DNA of 64,000 bases, taken from the NCBI RefSeq assembly GCF_000003195.3, contig NC_012871.2, positions 17,056,658-17,120,657 of the forward strand, in the 5' to 3' direction. Numbering within the stretch: the stretch's first letter is position 1; every line of letters starts with the position of its first letter. This DNA is from Sorghum bicolor. Its lineage: Eukaryota > Streptophyta > Magnoliopsida > Poales > Poaceae. The notes under the pieces were generated by a model. That model was not told the origin of the DNA, searched no databases, and worked only from the letters and a program-made list of their open reading frames with translations. This document shows positions 1-9,450 of this stretch, piece by piece. The position numbers and the translations under genes were made by a program.

Positions 1-175
1 CTCCAACCCAAAAGATTTACTGCCCTTATCCCAAGTGTTCAGTCTTGATGTCCCTGACTGAGCTGATGAAGCTAATGCAAGGGACTTGCTCAAATTACAC
101 AGTTGCTGATGTTGTCACATTGAGGAAGTGTGTGAAATGCAGAGGCTCTTTTTGCTTTAGATGTAAGGTCCCCTG
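1..175 (+). pseudogene. RBR E3 ligase copy A, IBR exon, part upstream of copia insertion
   Basis: Reading from base 3, this encodes the start of an in-between-RING (IBR) zinc-binding domain, with motifs such as YCPYPKC, CVKC and CFRCKVP. It is about 93% identical by eye to 7430-7606 of the downstream RBR copy, so the two are tandem paralogues. The exon is cut by a retrotransposon after the codons for K-V-P and resumes at 5522. The upstream exons (RNase H-like domain, RING1) would lie left of the window. The exon resumption carries an in-frame TAG at 5552-5554, so this copy is a pseudogene even without the insertion. RBR ligases pass ubiquitin through a RING2 cysteine; that part is missing here. 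Confidence 0.85.
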
Positions 176-635
176 TGTTGGCACAGCAACCCTGCACCGA
201 GGTGAGCAGCACCTGCTCTCCTTCCCTCTCCCTCTCCCCTGCTCCAAGGTAGAAGAAAAAGCCCTGAGCTACTACTGCACACGCACACAGCACACACACA
301 GTTTCAGACTTGAACTGAAACTGGAACTGAATGAGTGGCAATGAACTTGCTACTGCTTCCATTGCATTGGGCTGGTTTATATACACCAATACATGTACCT
401 TCTAAGGTACAGTTCTACCAACTACATACACCTAGGGTACAAGGCTGAAATCAGCCAACAACTACACTAGTACCAGCCATACAGCTGGTGTACTTCTACT
501 AGTACAAGTATGGCCTATTGCCTTATACTCTACAGGACCAAGGACTTGACCAGCCATGAGATGATCTGATCCACTACCATGTCTCTGTCCTGGTCAGCAA
601 GAAGAAAGGAAGGGGACAGCAGATTATGTCTTACA
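176..635 (-). repeat. 3' LTR of the copia element
   Basis: This is a 460-bp copy of the 5062-5521 repeat. In element orientation it follows the polypurine tract at 636-645. Differences from the other LTR are confined to about 615-625 as far as I can align by eye. Confidence 0.93.
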
Positions 636-645
636 ATCTTCCCCT
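636..645 (-). other. Polypurine tract of the copia element
   Basis: On the minus strand this reads aggggaagat directly before the LTR start TGTAAG, the expected position for the plus-strand DNA primer. Confidence 0.7.
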
Positions 646-659
646 AATCTTTGCTGCCC

Positions 660-3600
660 TCATTTGACTTCCACCATGCCAATCATCTTCCTCAGTTCCT
701 GAAACCAAAGCTTCCCGAGTGACTTGGTGAGGATGTCAGCGAGTTGTCGACCGGTTTCGACGAACTCGATGACCAGCTGCCCTCCATCGACGCAATCACG
801 AAGAAAGTGAAACTTCACATCAATGTGTTTGCTTCGGTCGTGGAGAACTGGGTTCTTTGCCAACGCTATGGCCGGCTGATTGTCCACCTTCAGTGCCGGT
901 GCCTGAGCTTTACTTCCTATGAGCTCACTCAGCAATCGCCGGAGCCACACCACCTGGCATGCTGCCGTCGCTGCCGCGACATACTCCGCTTCACAAGTGG
1001 ACAGAGCCACCATTTTCTGCTTCAGTGATTGCCAGGCAACCGGCGCAGTCCCGAGGAAAACAAGCACCCAGAGGTGCTCCTCCGTCCATCCACGTCCCCG
1101 GCCATGTCCGCATCACTGTAAGCCACCAGCTCTGCTTCCCCTATCCTGGGTGGCGCTTCGCTGAAGACAGACAGTCGAAGCCCGCCGCGCTTGGGGAAGA
1201 TGAGCCCCATCTCCGCTGACCCCTGGACGTAACGCAGCAAGCGCTTTACTGCCGCCCAGTGATCTTCCCGCGGATCCTCCATGAAGCGGCTCACATAGCC
1301 GACGGCGAACGCAATGTCCGGCCGGGTATGCGTGAGCCACCTCAAACCACCGACGATGCTCCGGTACAAGGTGGCATCCACCTTCTCCGTCGTGCTTTGT
1401 TTGGAGAGCTTCACGCGCTCCTCCATTGGTGTAGCCACTGGCTTGCAGCCCACCATGCCTGCCCTTTCCAGTAGCTTGAGCGCGTACGCCCGCTGGCCAA
1501 GCTTGATGGAGTCCGCCCCCTGCCTCACCTCGATCCTGAGGTAGTAAGATAGCGATCCGAGATCACTCATCTTGAACTGGCTGGCCATCTCCTCCTTGAA
1601 CCGAGCGATGTCGCTCGCCCGCGCGCCGGTGATGATCAAATCATCGACGTACACCCCGACGATGAGGTGCTCCTTCCCCCGTCGTCGGGTGTACAGAGCA
1701 TGCTCGCTGGCACACTGTGTGAATCCAAGCTCCGTCATGGTGGCGTCGAGCTTGGCATTCCAGGCGCGCGGAGCTTGACGCAGTCCATACAGCGCCTTCC
1801 GAAGCCGCAGCACTTTCTGCTCCTGCCCCGCCTGCACGAATCCTGGCGGTTGCTTGACGAAGACCACCTCCGCCAAGTCGCCATTGAGGAAGGCAGACTT
1901 GACGTCGAGGTGGTGGACCTGCCAGTCCTTCGCCGCCGCGAGCGCAAGCAGGAGCCGCATCGACTCCATACGCGCCACTGGTGCGAAGACCTCCTCGAAA
2001 TCAATCCCTTCCCTCTGCACGAATCCGCGGGCGACGAGCCGTGCCTTGTGCTTCATGATGGCGCCCCGCTCGTCGCGCTTGACCTTGTACACCCATTTGA
2101 GCCTGATCGGCCGGCATCCCGCCGGCGGATCGACAAGCTCCCAGGTGCGGTTGTCCTCAATGGACTTCATTTCCTCGAGCATCGCACGCCGCCATGCTCC
2201 ATCGCGCTCCGCGGCTGCAAACGTGCCCGGCTCCTCTGTGCTCATCAAGAGCAAAGTGTGGGCACCCTCGTCGAGCAACCGTTCGGCCAGTCCTGGCACG
2301 GCTGCCTCCCCAACAATGTTGTCCACCCGCCGAAACCGCACCTCCTCCACTTCATGGAAAGCATCCACGAACTCAGAGACATTGGACGGTGGCGAGGCAT
2401 ACTCAACCGTGGCCGCCGTCGGTGTCCTCTGCGCAGGCGAGACAGGGGATCCACCCCCCATCGATCCTGGCACGCCCATGCTCCCAGCCCCGCCCGGACT
2501 AGGAGGCTCCTTTGCTTCGACCGCAGCTGGCGGCTCAGTGCTTGCCGCCCCGTCGGGCACTTCCCCGGTCACCGGCTGCCCTGCTGTCTCGCCGTGGCCA
2601 TGGATCACCAGGTGCTCCACGGTGAAGGAGTCCCGGATCCCTCCGTCGCCTCGTCCTCCTCCGGCCTCGGCCTCCTCCCATCTCCAGGCTGCAGCTTCGT
2701 CGAAGACGACGTCCCTGGATACCAGCACCTTACCCCGAACCGGGTCATAGAGCCGGTAAGCCTTCGTCCCCAACTCATAGCCGAGAAACACCGCCTTGAC
2801 GCTCCTGTCGTCGAGTTTAGCCTGTCCAGGCTTCACCTTCTTGACGTGCCCGATGCAGCCGAACGTCTTCAGGTACGAGACATTAGGCTTGCGCGCATGC
2901 CATGCCTCGTACGGTGTCACTCCCTTCAGTGCCTTCGTTGGTGATCGGTTCAGGATGAACACGGCCATGGTGACCGCCTCCCCCCAGAACTCCGGCGGCA
3001 TGCTCTTGGCCTTCATCATCGATCGGGCCATGCCCACAATCGTTTGATTCCGCCGCTCCACCACACCGTTCTGTTGTGGCGAGTATGGCGCAGTGAGATG
3101 GCGCTCAATTCCCTCGCCTGCGCAGTATTCGGCGAACTGCACCGCCGTGAACTCGCCGTCGCGATCGGTACGCAGCACCCGAAGCTTTTTCTCGGACTCC
3201 GCCTCTGCGCTTTCCTTGACGGCCTTGATGGCGTCCGCTGCCTCGTCCTTGCTTGACAGCAACCGGAGCCACATGTACCGGCTGCTGTCGTCCACGAGCA
3301 GCAGGAAGTAGCGCCGGCCTCCGTGCGTTGCCGGCGTAATGGGCCCGCAAAGGTCCCCGTGGACCAGCTCGAGCCGTTCCGCCGCGCGATACTTGGCCAC
3401 CTTGGGGAACGCCATCCTCCTTTGCTTCCCGATGAGGCAGCTATCGCATAGCTCCCCGGCGTGCTTGATGCTTGGCATGCCGGTCACCATCTTCCCGAGC
3501 CGCCCCAGTGCGTCAAAGTTGAGGTGGCCGAGCCGGCCGTGCCACAACCAGGGCTCCTCCGCGCACGCCGCCGCCAGACACACCGGCTGCTCAACCTTCA

Positions 3601-4174
3601 GATCAAGGAGATAGAGACGGTTACGCGTTCTCTGTACCTTCGCCAGGAGTTGGCCATCCTGGTCCTTGATCCTGAGCACGCCGTTGCGGATGAGGACCTC
3701 CGCTCCGTGCTCGTCCATCTGCCCAAGGCTGATGATGCTCGAACGAAGCTCCGGGATGAAGTACACGTCCGTGAGCGCGCGGTGTTCGCCATCCTTACAC
3801 CGGAACAGCACCATGCCGCGCCCACGAATCTGAACCCGCGAGCCGTCGCCGAACTTGACACTCCCTGTGTGTCCTTCGTCCAGCTCGGAGAAGGCCGCCC
3901 GAAGGCCAGTCATGTGGTTGCTGGCACCGGAGTCCAGGTACCACCGTTGATCCGACTCTTCCCCAGCGACTCCCAGATGAGCCTGCCCCTGCATGCGGGG
4001 CTCCTCGAGCTGATGGATGACCGGCGGGGCACTTCTCTGCTCCACCACCTCCAGCTCTGCTTCACCGCACGTCCCTGCGCAGTATACACCCATCAGGAGT
4101 GCGTGATCGCCGTCACTGTCGTCCTGAGCCAGGTGCGCCTCATCCTTCTCCTTGCGCTCCGGGCACTCCCGCGC
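660..4174 (-). pseudogene. copia pol: protease, integrase, RT, RNase H (one frameshift)
   Basis: The frame continues directly from gag past the TAG at 4175-4177. In order it shows the protease motif WYLDSGA, a GAG-pre-integrase HHCC region (HGRLGHLN... CDSCLIGK), the integrase core with a PQQNGVVERRN-type motif, and the RT with FAPVARM, SAFLNGDL and YVDDLI. The frame ends at 1022, just as RNase H should begin. RNase H (STCEAEY, RSKHID, DILTKSL) continues at 660-1067 in another frame. The junction is a run of four T on the minus strand (1057-1060) where five would restore the usual GCLFFLG motif, so a single base is missing. Apart from these two lesions the polyprotein is long and conserved. 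Confidence 0.92.
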
Positions 4175-5014
4175 CTAGTGCCCAACCTTGCCGCACTTGC
4201 GGCAGGCGTTCGGGTCGGAGAACTTCTTCCCCTTCTTCTTGTCCGCCGGCCCCTTGCTCTGCTGCTTACCGCCGCCGCGATCGCCGCCACCACGGCTAGA
4301 GCCTTCCCCGGACCGCCTCTTCTCCTTCATGCGTGCTGACCACTCCTCGGTCAGCAGGAGCTTGGGCTTCTCCTTCTTCGGCGCCGGTGTGGTGCGGCTC
4401 TCTGCTACCCGCAGCCGCCCGACCACGTCCTCCAGAGACAGCGTGGAGATGTCCAGCATGGTCTCGATGGACATGGCGAGCTGCGAGTATCTTGCCGGCA
4501 CGGTGCACAGCAACTTGGTGACGAGGTCCTCGTCGTCCACCTTCTTGCCGTAGGTGGCCAGTTGCGTGGCCAGGGACTGGAGGCGAAGAGTGAAGTCCTC
4601 CACCGACTCCCCGGGCTTGAACTTGATGTCGTTCAGCTCCCTACGCAGCTGCTGAATCCTCGCCCTCTTGGCTCGATCCGAGCCAATGCGCACAGAATCC
4701 AGCATCTCCCAGGCCTGCTTCGCGGTGTCCTTGGCGCCCAGCGCCTCATGGTACTCCGCCGGCGTCGAGGCCATGAGCGCCTCCATGACTCCCACCTGGG
4801 CGTCCTCGGTACGGTCATCCTCCTCGATCGCCCGCCACCACTTGCGCGCGCGAAGCTTCCACTTCATCTGCGTCGCCCACTCACCGTAGTTGGTGCGGGT
4901 GAGCATGGGCCAGGAGCCGCTGCCACCGAACTCCTTCACCATGCGCACCTCAACCTGCGGTGGCGCCGGCTGGAGCTGTCGCTCACCACCGTTCCGGCCC
5001 GCACTCTCCGCCAT
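4175..5014 (-). CDS. copia Gag, 279 aa, truncated by TAG in its zinc knuckle
   Basis: The ATG at 5014 lies 34 bases after the primer-binding site. The protein has the copia Gag capsid region (NYGEWATQMKWKL near residue 43, then KAWEML-type and LRRELNDIKF motifs) followed by a basic tail. The CCHC knuckle begins CRKCGKVGH and the next codon is TAG, followed in frame by AREC. The family consensus has tryptophan there (GHWAREC), so TGG to TAG explains the stop and the knuckle loses its last cysteine. Gag normally coats the RNA genome and forms virus-like particles. Readthrough of the single TAG would give a continuous Gag-Pol up to the RNase H frameshift. Confidence 0.9.
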   Translation of the reverse strand: MAESAGRNGGERQLQPAPPQVEVRMVKEFGGSGSWPMLTRTNYGEWATQMKWKLRARKWWRAIEEDDRTEDAQVGVMEALMASTPAEYHEALGAKDTAKQAWEMLDSVRIGSDRAKRARIQQLRRELNDIKFKPGESVEDFTLRLQSLATQLATYGKKVDDEDLVTKLLCTVPARYSQLAMSIETMLDISTLSLEDVVGRLRVAESRTTPAPKKEKPKLLLTEEWSARMKEKRRSGEGSSRGGGDRGGGKQQSKGPADKKKGKKFSDPNACRKCGKVGH

Positions 5015-5047
5015 TGCTGGTCAGTGGACCTAGCTACGGCTTGTACG

Positions 5048-5059
5048 GCTCCGATACCA
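5048..5059 (-). other. Primer-binding site of the copia element
   Basis: On the minus strand it reads tggtatcggagc, one base off the usual tggtatcagagc complement of initiator-Met tRNA, two bases after the LTR end. Confidence 0.8.
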
Positions 5060-5061
5060 CT

Positions 5062-5521
5062 TGTTGGCACAGCAACCCTGCACCGAGGTGAGCAGCACCT
5101 GCTCTCCTTCCCTCTCCCTCTCCCCTGCTCCAAGGTAGAAGAAAAAGCCCTGAGCTACTACTGCACACGCACACAGCACACACACAGTTTCAGACTTGAA
5201 CTGAAACTGGAACTGAATGAGTGGCAATGAACTTGCTACTGCTTCCATTGCATTGGGCTGGTTTATATACACCAATACATGTACCTTCTAAGGTACAGTT
5301 CTACCAACTACATACACCTAGGGTACAAGGCTGAAATCAGCCAACAACTACACTAGTACCAGCCATACAGCTGGTGTACTTCTACTAGTACAAGTATGGC
5401 CTATTGCCTTATACTCTACAGGACCAAGGACTTGACCAGCCATGAGATGATCTGATCCACTACCATGTCTCTGTCCTGGTCAGCAAGAAGAAAGGAAGGG
5501 GGCAACATATTATGTCTTACA
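5062..5521 (-). repeat. 5' LTR of the copia element
   Basis: This 460-bp LTR precedes the primer-binding site in element sense. It is near-identical to 176-635. It starts TGTAAG and ends CAACA in element orientation. Confidence 0.93.
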
Positions 5522-5602
5522 CCGTGGCATGATAGGATGACTCACAATGACTAGAAGAGAAGGTACCCGCATGGTGGTCCAGAAGACGCCAAGTTACAAG
5601 AG
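5522..5602 (+). pseudogene. RBR copy A remainder, fused to copy B exon 1
   Basis: After the TSD the IBR exon resumes (W-H-D-R-M at 5525-5539), then meets TAG at 5552-5554 where copy B has TAC. It continues as K-R-R-Y-P-H-G and P-E-D-A-K-L-Q, matching the linker between IBR and RING2. RING2, the last intron and the last exon are absent. Homology stops at about 5600 in a 12-base direct repeat (agagaaggtacc at 5556-5567 and 5599-5610), and the sequence then becomes the first exon of the next RBR copy. Confidence 0.8.
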
Positions 5603-8110
5603 AAGGTACCAGCATGCGACGCTGGCACCTCATCCCCCTCTTCATCGTCATCGCAAGCTGCCGCCCGCCCCTGCCGGTCCGGCGCCTCCGTCCCGCGCTA
5701 CCGCATCCTCTTCAAGGGCATGACGAGCAAGGAGGTGTCGGGGCCAAGGGATCAGGAGCCCGTGGCGGTGGCGGTGCTTGTGGCGGCAGTGGTCGGCCCG
5801 CTGGGGGACGTGCTTTTCAGGATCCAGAAACCAGTGCAGGGGTTCGTAGGAGGTCGCAAGACGATTGAGATGATGACGCTTATGGAGGGCCTCCATGCCG
5901 CGCTCAGGCTGGGCATCCGGAACGCCACCATCCTCACTGACTACATGCTCCTGCACAACCATGTATGTAATATGCCGCTTGTCTTTTATTTGCCCCATCC
6001 AACACAAAAACGTATGCTCTTTTATTTCATCCTGTCGTGCTGTTTTCATATGTGCATTTATCTCTTTTATTATTTTTATTATGTTTTGGTGTATCTTAAA
6101 CTTCGTCTGAGAGGAGAGGATAAATGCGCCATTTTGTATGCACGACGGCAATTTGGAGGTCATTGTTCCATGCATGGCAGCATGATCTCGACCAGTGGCG
6201 GAGGACAGATTAGATTTGAGGTATGGCAGGACCGATTCATGTCTCGCGGAGTTGGCGCATTGACCAGGACTAGCGGTAGATTAAGCCTTTAAGAGTGGGA
6301 GTCCAAAAGGTCATGGACATATATGTGCTAAAAGATTGCAATGCGCTGAAGGCATTGGCTGATGATTTATTGTAAAGAGATGTACTATGTGGATTTGTAG
6401 CGATCGCAAGGTATGGCCAGCGCCACACCTCGCCCTACCGAGCGCTCCGCCCCTGATCTCGACTTCAATTTGTGTTCATTGCCTGTTTTTGTTTGCTGTA
6501 CTGCAAAAAAAAAAGTAATGTTTCTGTTGTACAGAGGTTAAACATCCCAATCTTTGACCATTACATTGGAAATTGAACGAGATTTCTCTTTTGCTCAACA
6601 GAAAATGCTCTTGTTCAGTTGATAGACACTTCTTTGTAGGTCAAAGACTAAAACGGTGCATCTGTAGTAAGACAAACCTTGTGATGTCCTCAATATCATT
6701 TTTTTACGTAAGGTCCTCAATGTCATTATTTGCTCTGCAAGAGTTGTAGACCTTGAGGCTGATATATTATAGTTACATGTTGAGCTTAGCATCACTGTTG
6801 CTGTGAGTTGCACATCTATTAGTTCTTTCACCTTCCGTGCCAGCTGTCGTTTGCGTGAATATTTGGTTTACATATAAATTCAGCTGTCAAGTTTTTGAAT
6901 CTCTTCTTTTGTTAGTCTTGTGGTGACTTATCCACTCATCCACTTGTCAAATATAATAATTTTTTTAATGATTATTCCTGAGATGGTACCATTGGGATTG
7001 CAGATGCTTGGAATTTGGTGTCCAAAGAAAGGCTGGCAGACATGATCGATCAGGTCATGTCACTGCGGAGGCAATTCGACAGATGTGAAATAACACTTGT
7101 CGAGCACAGCCAGGTCAGCTATGTGTTCAAATCAGCAAGAGATTACATAGATGCTCAGATCGCCAAGGCTCTTGCTGAGAGAAGCAAGAGATGCAACATC
7201 TGCTTGGAAGACACTGAAGTTTCAAAGATTCATGCTGTTGAAGGCTGTGCACATCGCTTTTGCTTGTCGTGCATGAAGGAACATGTGAGAACTAAGCTGC
7301 TCCATGGAACACTCCCATCTTGCCCACAAGATGGCTGCACTTCCAAGCTAACTGTAGAGGATTCCAAGGTATTCCTATCACCTCAACTATTAGAGATCAT
7401 GGTACAACGTATTGGTGAAGAGCAAATCCCTCCAACCCAAAAGATTTACTGCCCTTATCCCAAGTGTTCAGCCTTGATGTCCTTGAGTGAGCTGATGAAG
7501 CCAATGCAAGGAACTTGCTCAAAGTACACTGTTGCTGATGTTGTCACTTTGAGGAAGTGTGTGAAATGCACCGGCTCTTTTTGCTTCAGATGTAAGGTCC
7601 CCTGGCATGATAGGATGCCTTGCACTGACTACAAGAGAGTACCCGCATGGCCGTCCAGAAGATGCCAAGTTACAGAACCTTGCACAACAGCGGCTGTGGT
7701 GGCAGTGTGTGAGATGCAGGCACATGATTGAATTTGCAGAAGGTTGCTACCATATGACTTGTGTGCAAGTCTTTATTCTTGTTTATTCACGATGCCCATT
7801 TGTTATATTTGGTCCTGATGCCAATCGATATGTTGCGGCTTAGGTTTGTTTCTTATAAAATCTTGCTGACTTGTCTGCTGCTGCGCACATTGGTTGTTGC
7901 AGGTGCCGCTATGAATTCTGCTACACATGTGGGAGTGAATGGAAGGAGAAGAAAGCAACTTGCACCTGCCCACTGTGGGAGGAACACAATATCATCAGGC
8001 ATGATAATGAGGAGGAGGATGAGGATTACTACGATGAAGAAGATGCTTACTATGGACGAGGCCCTCTCCATGACGTGGTTCACCTTCCTTTTCCCAGGGC
8101 TGTTCGTTAG
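5603..8110 (+). pseudogene. RBR E3 ubiquitin ligase copy B with RNase H-like N-terminus, probable pseudogene
   Basis: The proposed exons are about 5603-5966, 7004-7764 and 7903-8110. Exon 1 encodes an RNase H-like domain (YRILFKGM, then LMEGLHAALRLGI), the usual N-terminus of one plant RBR clade. Exon 2 encodes RING1 (CNICLED... HRFCLSC) and IBR (CPYPKC... CFRCKVPW). Exon 3 completes RING2 (RYEFCYTCG) and ends in an acidic tail. The RING2 catalytic cysteine (EGCYHMTC) is codon 7745-7747. Two bases are missing next to 7639 relative to copy A, which reads aga-agg-tac, so RING2 is out of frame and translation from exon 2 stops at 7731. No in-frame ATG precedes 5720. The last intron (7765-7902) needs a GC donor, GCAAGT, to restore the conserved MTC-V-C joint. 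Ubiquitin ligation by this copy is therefore unlikely unless the frameshift is an assembly error. Confidence 0.8.
6193..6455. mobile_element. hAT-type MITE in RBR copy B intron 1
   Basis: The 263-bp element has 11-bp terminal inverted repeats (CAGTGGCGGAG left, CTCCGCCCCTG right; one mismatch) and a perfect 8-bp target duplication, atctcgac, at 6185-6192 and 6456-6463. The 8-bp duplication is the hAT signature. It has no coding capacity. Confidence 0.85.
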
Positions 8111-8619
8111 GAGTCTAGGACACTCACCCACATCTTCCAGAGCTTTTTTTTGGGTGCAATATAAAGTACCCAGGTGCCCCCGCCGGACACAGAGAAGGCG
8201 TAAAGCGCGTATTGCTAGAGAGTAGTAGTACTAGTAGCTTTCTACTTCAGAGTATGACTGGTGGGCCTGCATGCCAGCTTATGTACGGAACAAGAGTTCA
8301 AGACATTTATTACATTGGTCACAGAATTTGGTTCCTGTCACTGTTTCAGGACCAACGAGCTTTGTAATGCGGTAATGCCTCACACACGATACACAAAAGC
8401 GAGTGAACTGTGGAAGTAAAATCTAGCCTCTAATTAGTTTCACGAGCACAATTGGCAGCGCTGCAGCTCAAGAAAAAAAAATGTAGCATTACACATGCAT
8501 CAGGCCCAAGTCCCAACTGCAGAACTAATGAGCAAAACAAGGTGAAGATGAAGCGTTTCCGTTCAGATCTGCATGCTCGATTGTGTTAATGGCCAACATT
8601 TGCAGCGTCGCTGCCCCCA
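8111..8619. other. RBR 3' flank and intergenic sequence
   Basis: This lies between the RBR stop and the convergent small gene. It holds probable 3' untranslated sequence for both genes. I see no gene, hairpin or transposon end in it. Confidence 0.5.
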
Positions 8620-9450
8620 TCAGGTTTGGTTCAGCTTGCTCAGCCGAGCCTTGGCTTGGTCAAGTTGCTCTGTAACCCAAAGCAAATTCATAAAACAAGA
8701 GCAATGTAAGACAACACAAGCTAAGGAGAGAAAAGTTACTGGAGAAAGACGCAATGCAATAGCGGTGATGGGCAGTTTAGCATACTCTGCTCCGTTGTGA
8801 TCACTGATTTGACACTCTTGCGAAAGAAGATGTTGCCAGCTTTCTGGTACACCGCCTGTTGCAAACCAATAAACTGTGAGTATTAAGATGAACAAGTTGT
8901 GAGTTCGTGACAAAAGCAAGCTACTGAAACTTTGATCCAGTAAGCATATCCATGCTCTGCCAGTACTTTGCGATTGTCATCAGATTACTAATGTACTGAA
9001 ATACGGTTATGTAAAAAAATATATCATCACTTTATCACTGTTGAACAACCCTAGTAGTTGCCATTGGTAATTTGGTCTTTTTGAAACATCGCCATTGGCA
9101 ATTTGGCAACAACTGCCAGAATTCGCAAGCAAGGGAGGGAGATACAGGGGAAGAGGCTGACCCGGGAGGGATTCAGGTTGTCTAGCTCCGCGATCGCCAC
9201 CTCGTGCGCCCGTATCTGCGGAACACCAAACCAACAAACCAAACCAAATCCAAGCGGCAGATTATGTTATTTCTGCCCTCACCGGCCGAATTTGGAGAAC
9301 AATAACAGGAAGCTCGCGAAGAGAGCTACACGAAACACCGATAGAGGTGTGAGAGTATGGGGAGGCCGAGAATACCTCCTTCATGAGCTCCACCTTCTTC
9401 TCCACCACCTCCTTCGCCGGTGCCGCCGACCCTGCCGTCGCCGCCGCCAT
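8620..9450 (-). CDS. Prefoldin/ASDURF-like small protein, 82 aa, four exons
   Basis: Minus-strand exons are 9376-9450, 9162-9215, 8786-8855 and 8620-8669. All three introns have GT-AG ends and phases that join without a stop. The product is an 82-residue, coiled-coil-prone protein starting MAAATAG. It contains ELDNLNPSR, AVYQKAGNIFF and a C-terminal TEQKQLDQAK helix. The spacing E-L-x-N-L, R-x-V-Y, N-I-F-F is that of ASDURF, the prefoldin-like protein from the upstream ORF of human ASNSD1 that joins the PAQosome. A chaperone-subunit role is inferred from that resemblance. An upstream in-frame ATG at 9531 would add 27 residues; the 9450 start is preferred because the extra segment looks like 5' leader. 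The gene is convergent with the RBR copy and looks intact. Confidence 0.8.

Larger units (their letters stand above)
176..5521 (-). mobile_element. Ty1/copia LTR retrotransposon, full length, inserted in RBR copy A
   Basis: Two 460-bp direct repeats (176-635 and 5062-5521) flank a minus-strand gag-pol region. In element sense the LTR begins TGTAAGAC and ends GCCAACA. The target-site duplication is ccctg (171-175) on the left and ccgtg (5522-5526) on the right, one mismatch; the empty site is preserved in the paralogue near 7602-7606. Domain order is Gag, protease, integrase, RT, RNase H, which is the copia order. The LTRs differ only at about three clustered bases near their gag-distal ends, so insertion was recent. 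Coding capacity is nevertheless broken twice, by a TAG in the Gag zinc knuckle and a 1-base loss before RNase H. Confidence 0.95.

Noticed and set aside
1667..2944. 425-codon plus-strand open frame
   Set aside because: It lies opposite the conserved copia RT and integrase on the minus strand, has no family motif, and is a shadow of GC-rich coding sequence.
4562..5230. 222-codon plus-strand open frame
   Set aside because: It runs from the antisense of gag into the LTR. Its last part recurs in the other LTR (open frame at 45-344), so it is not a gene.
5614..5868. ATG-initiated frame at 5614
   Set aside because: The RNase H-like domain is in a different frame; this ATG lies at the fusion junction and gives an Arg/Gly-rich shadow.
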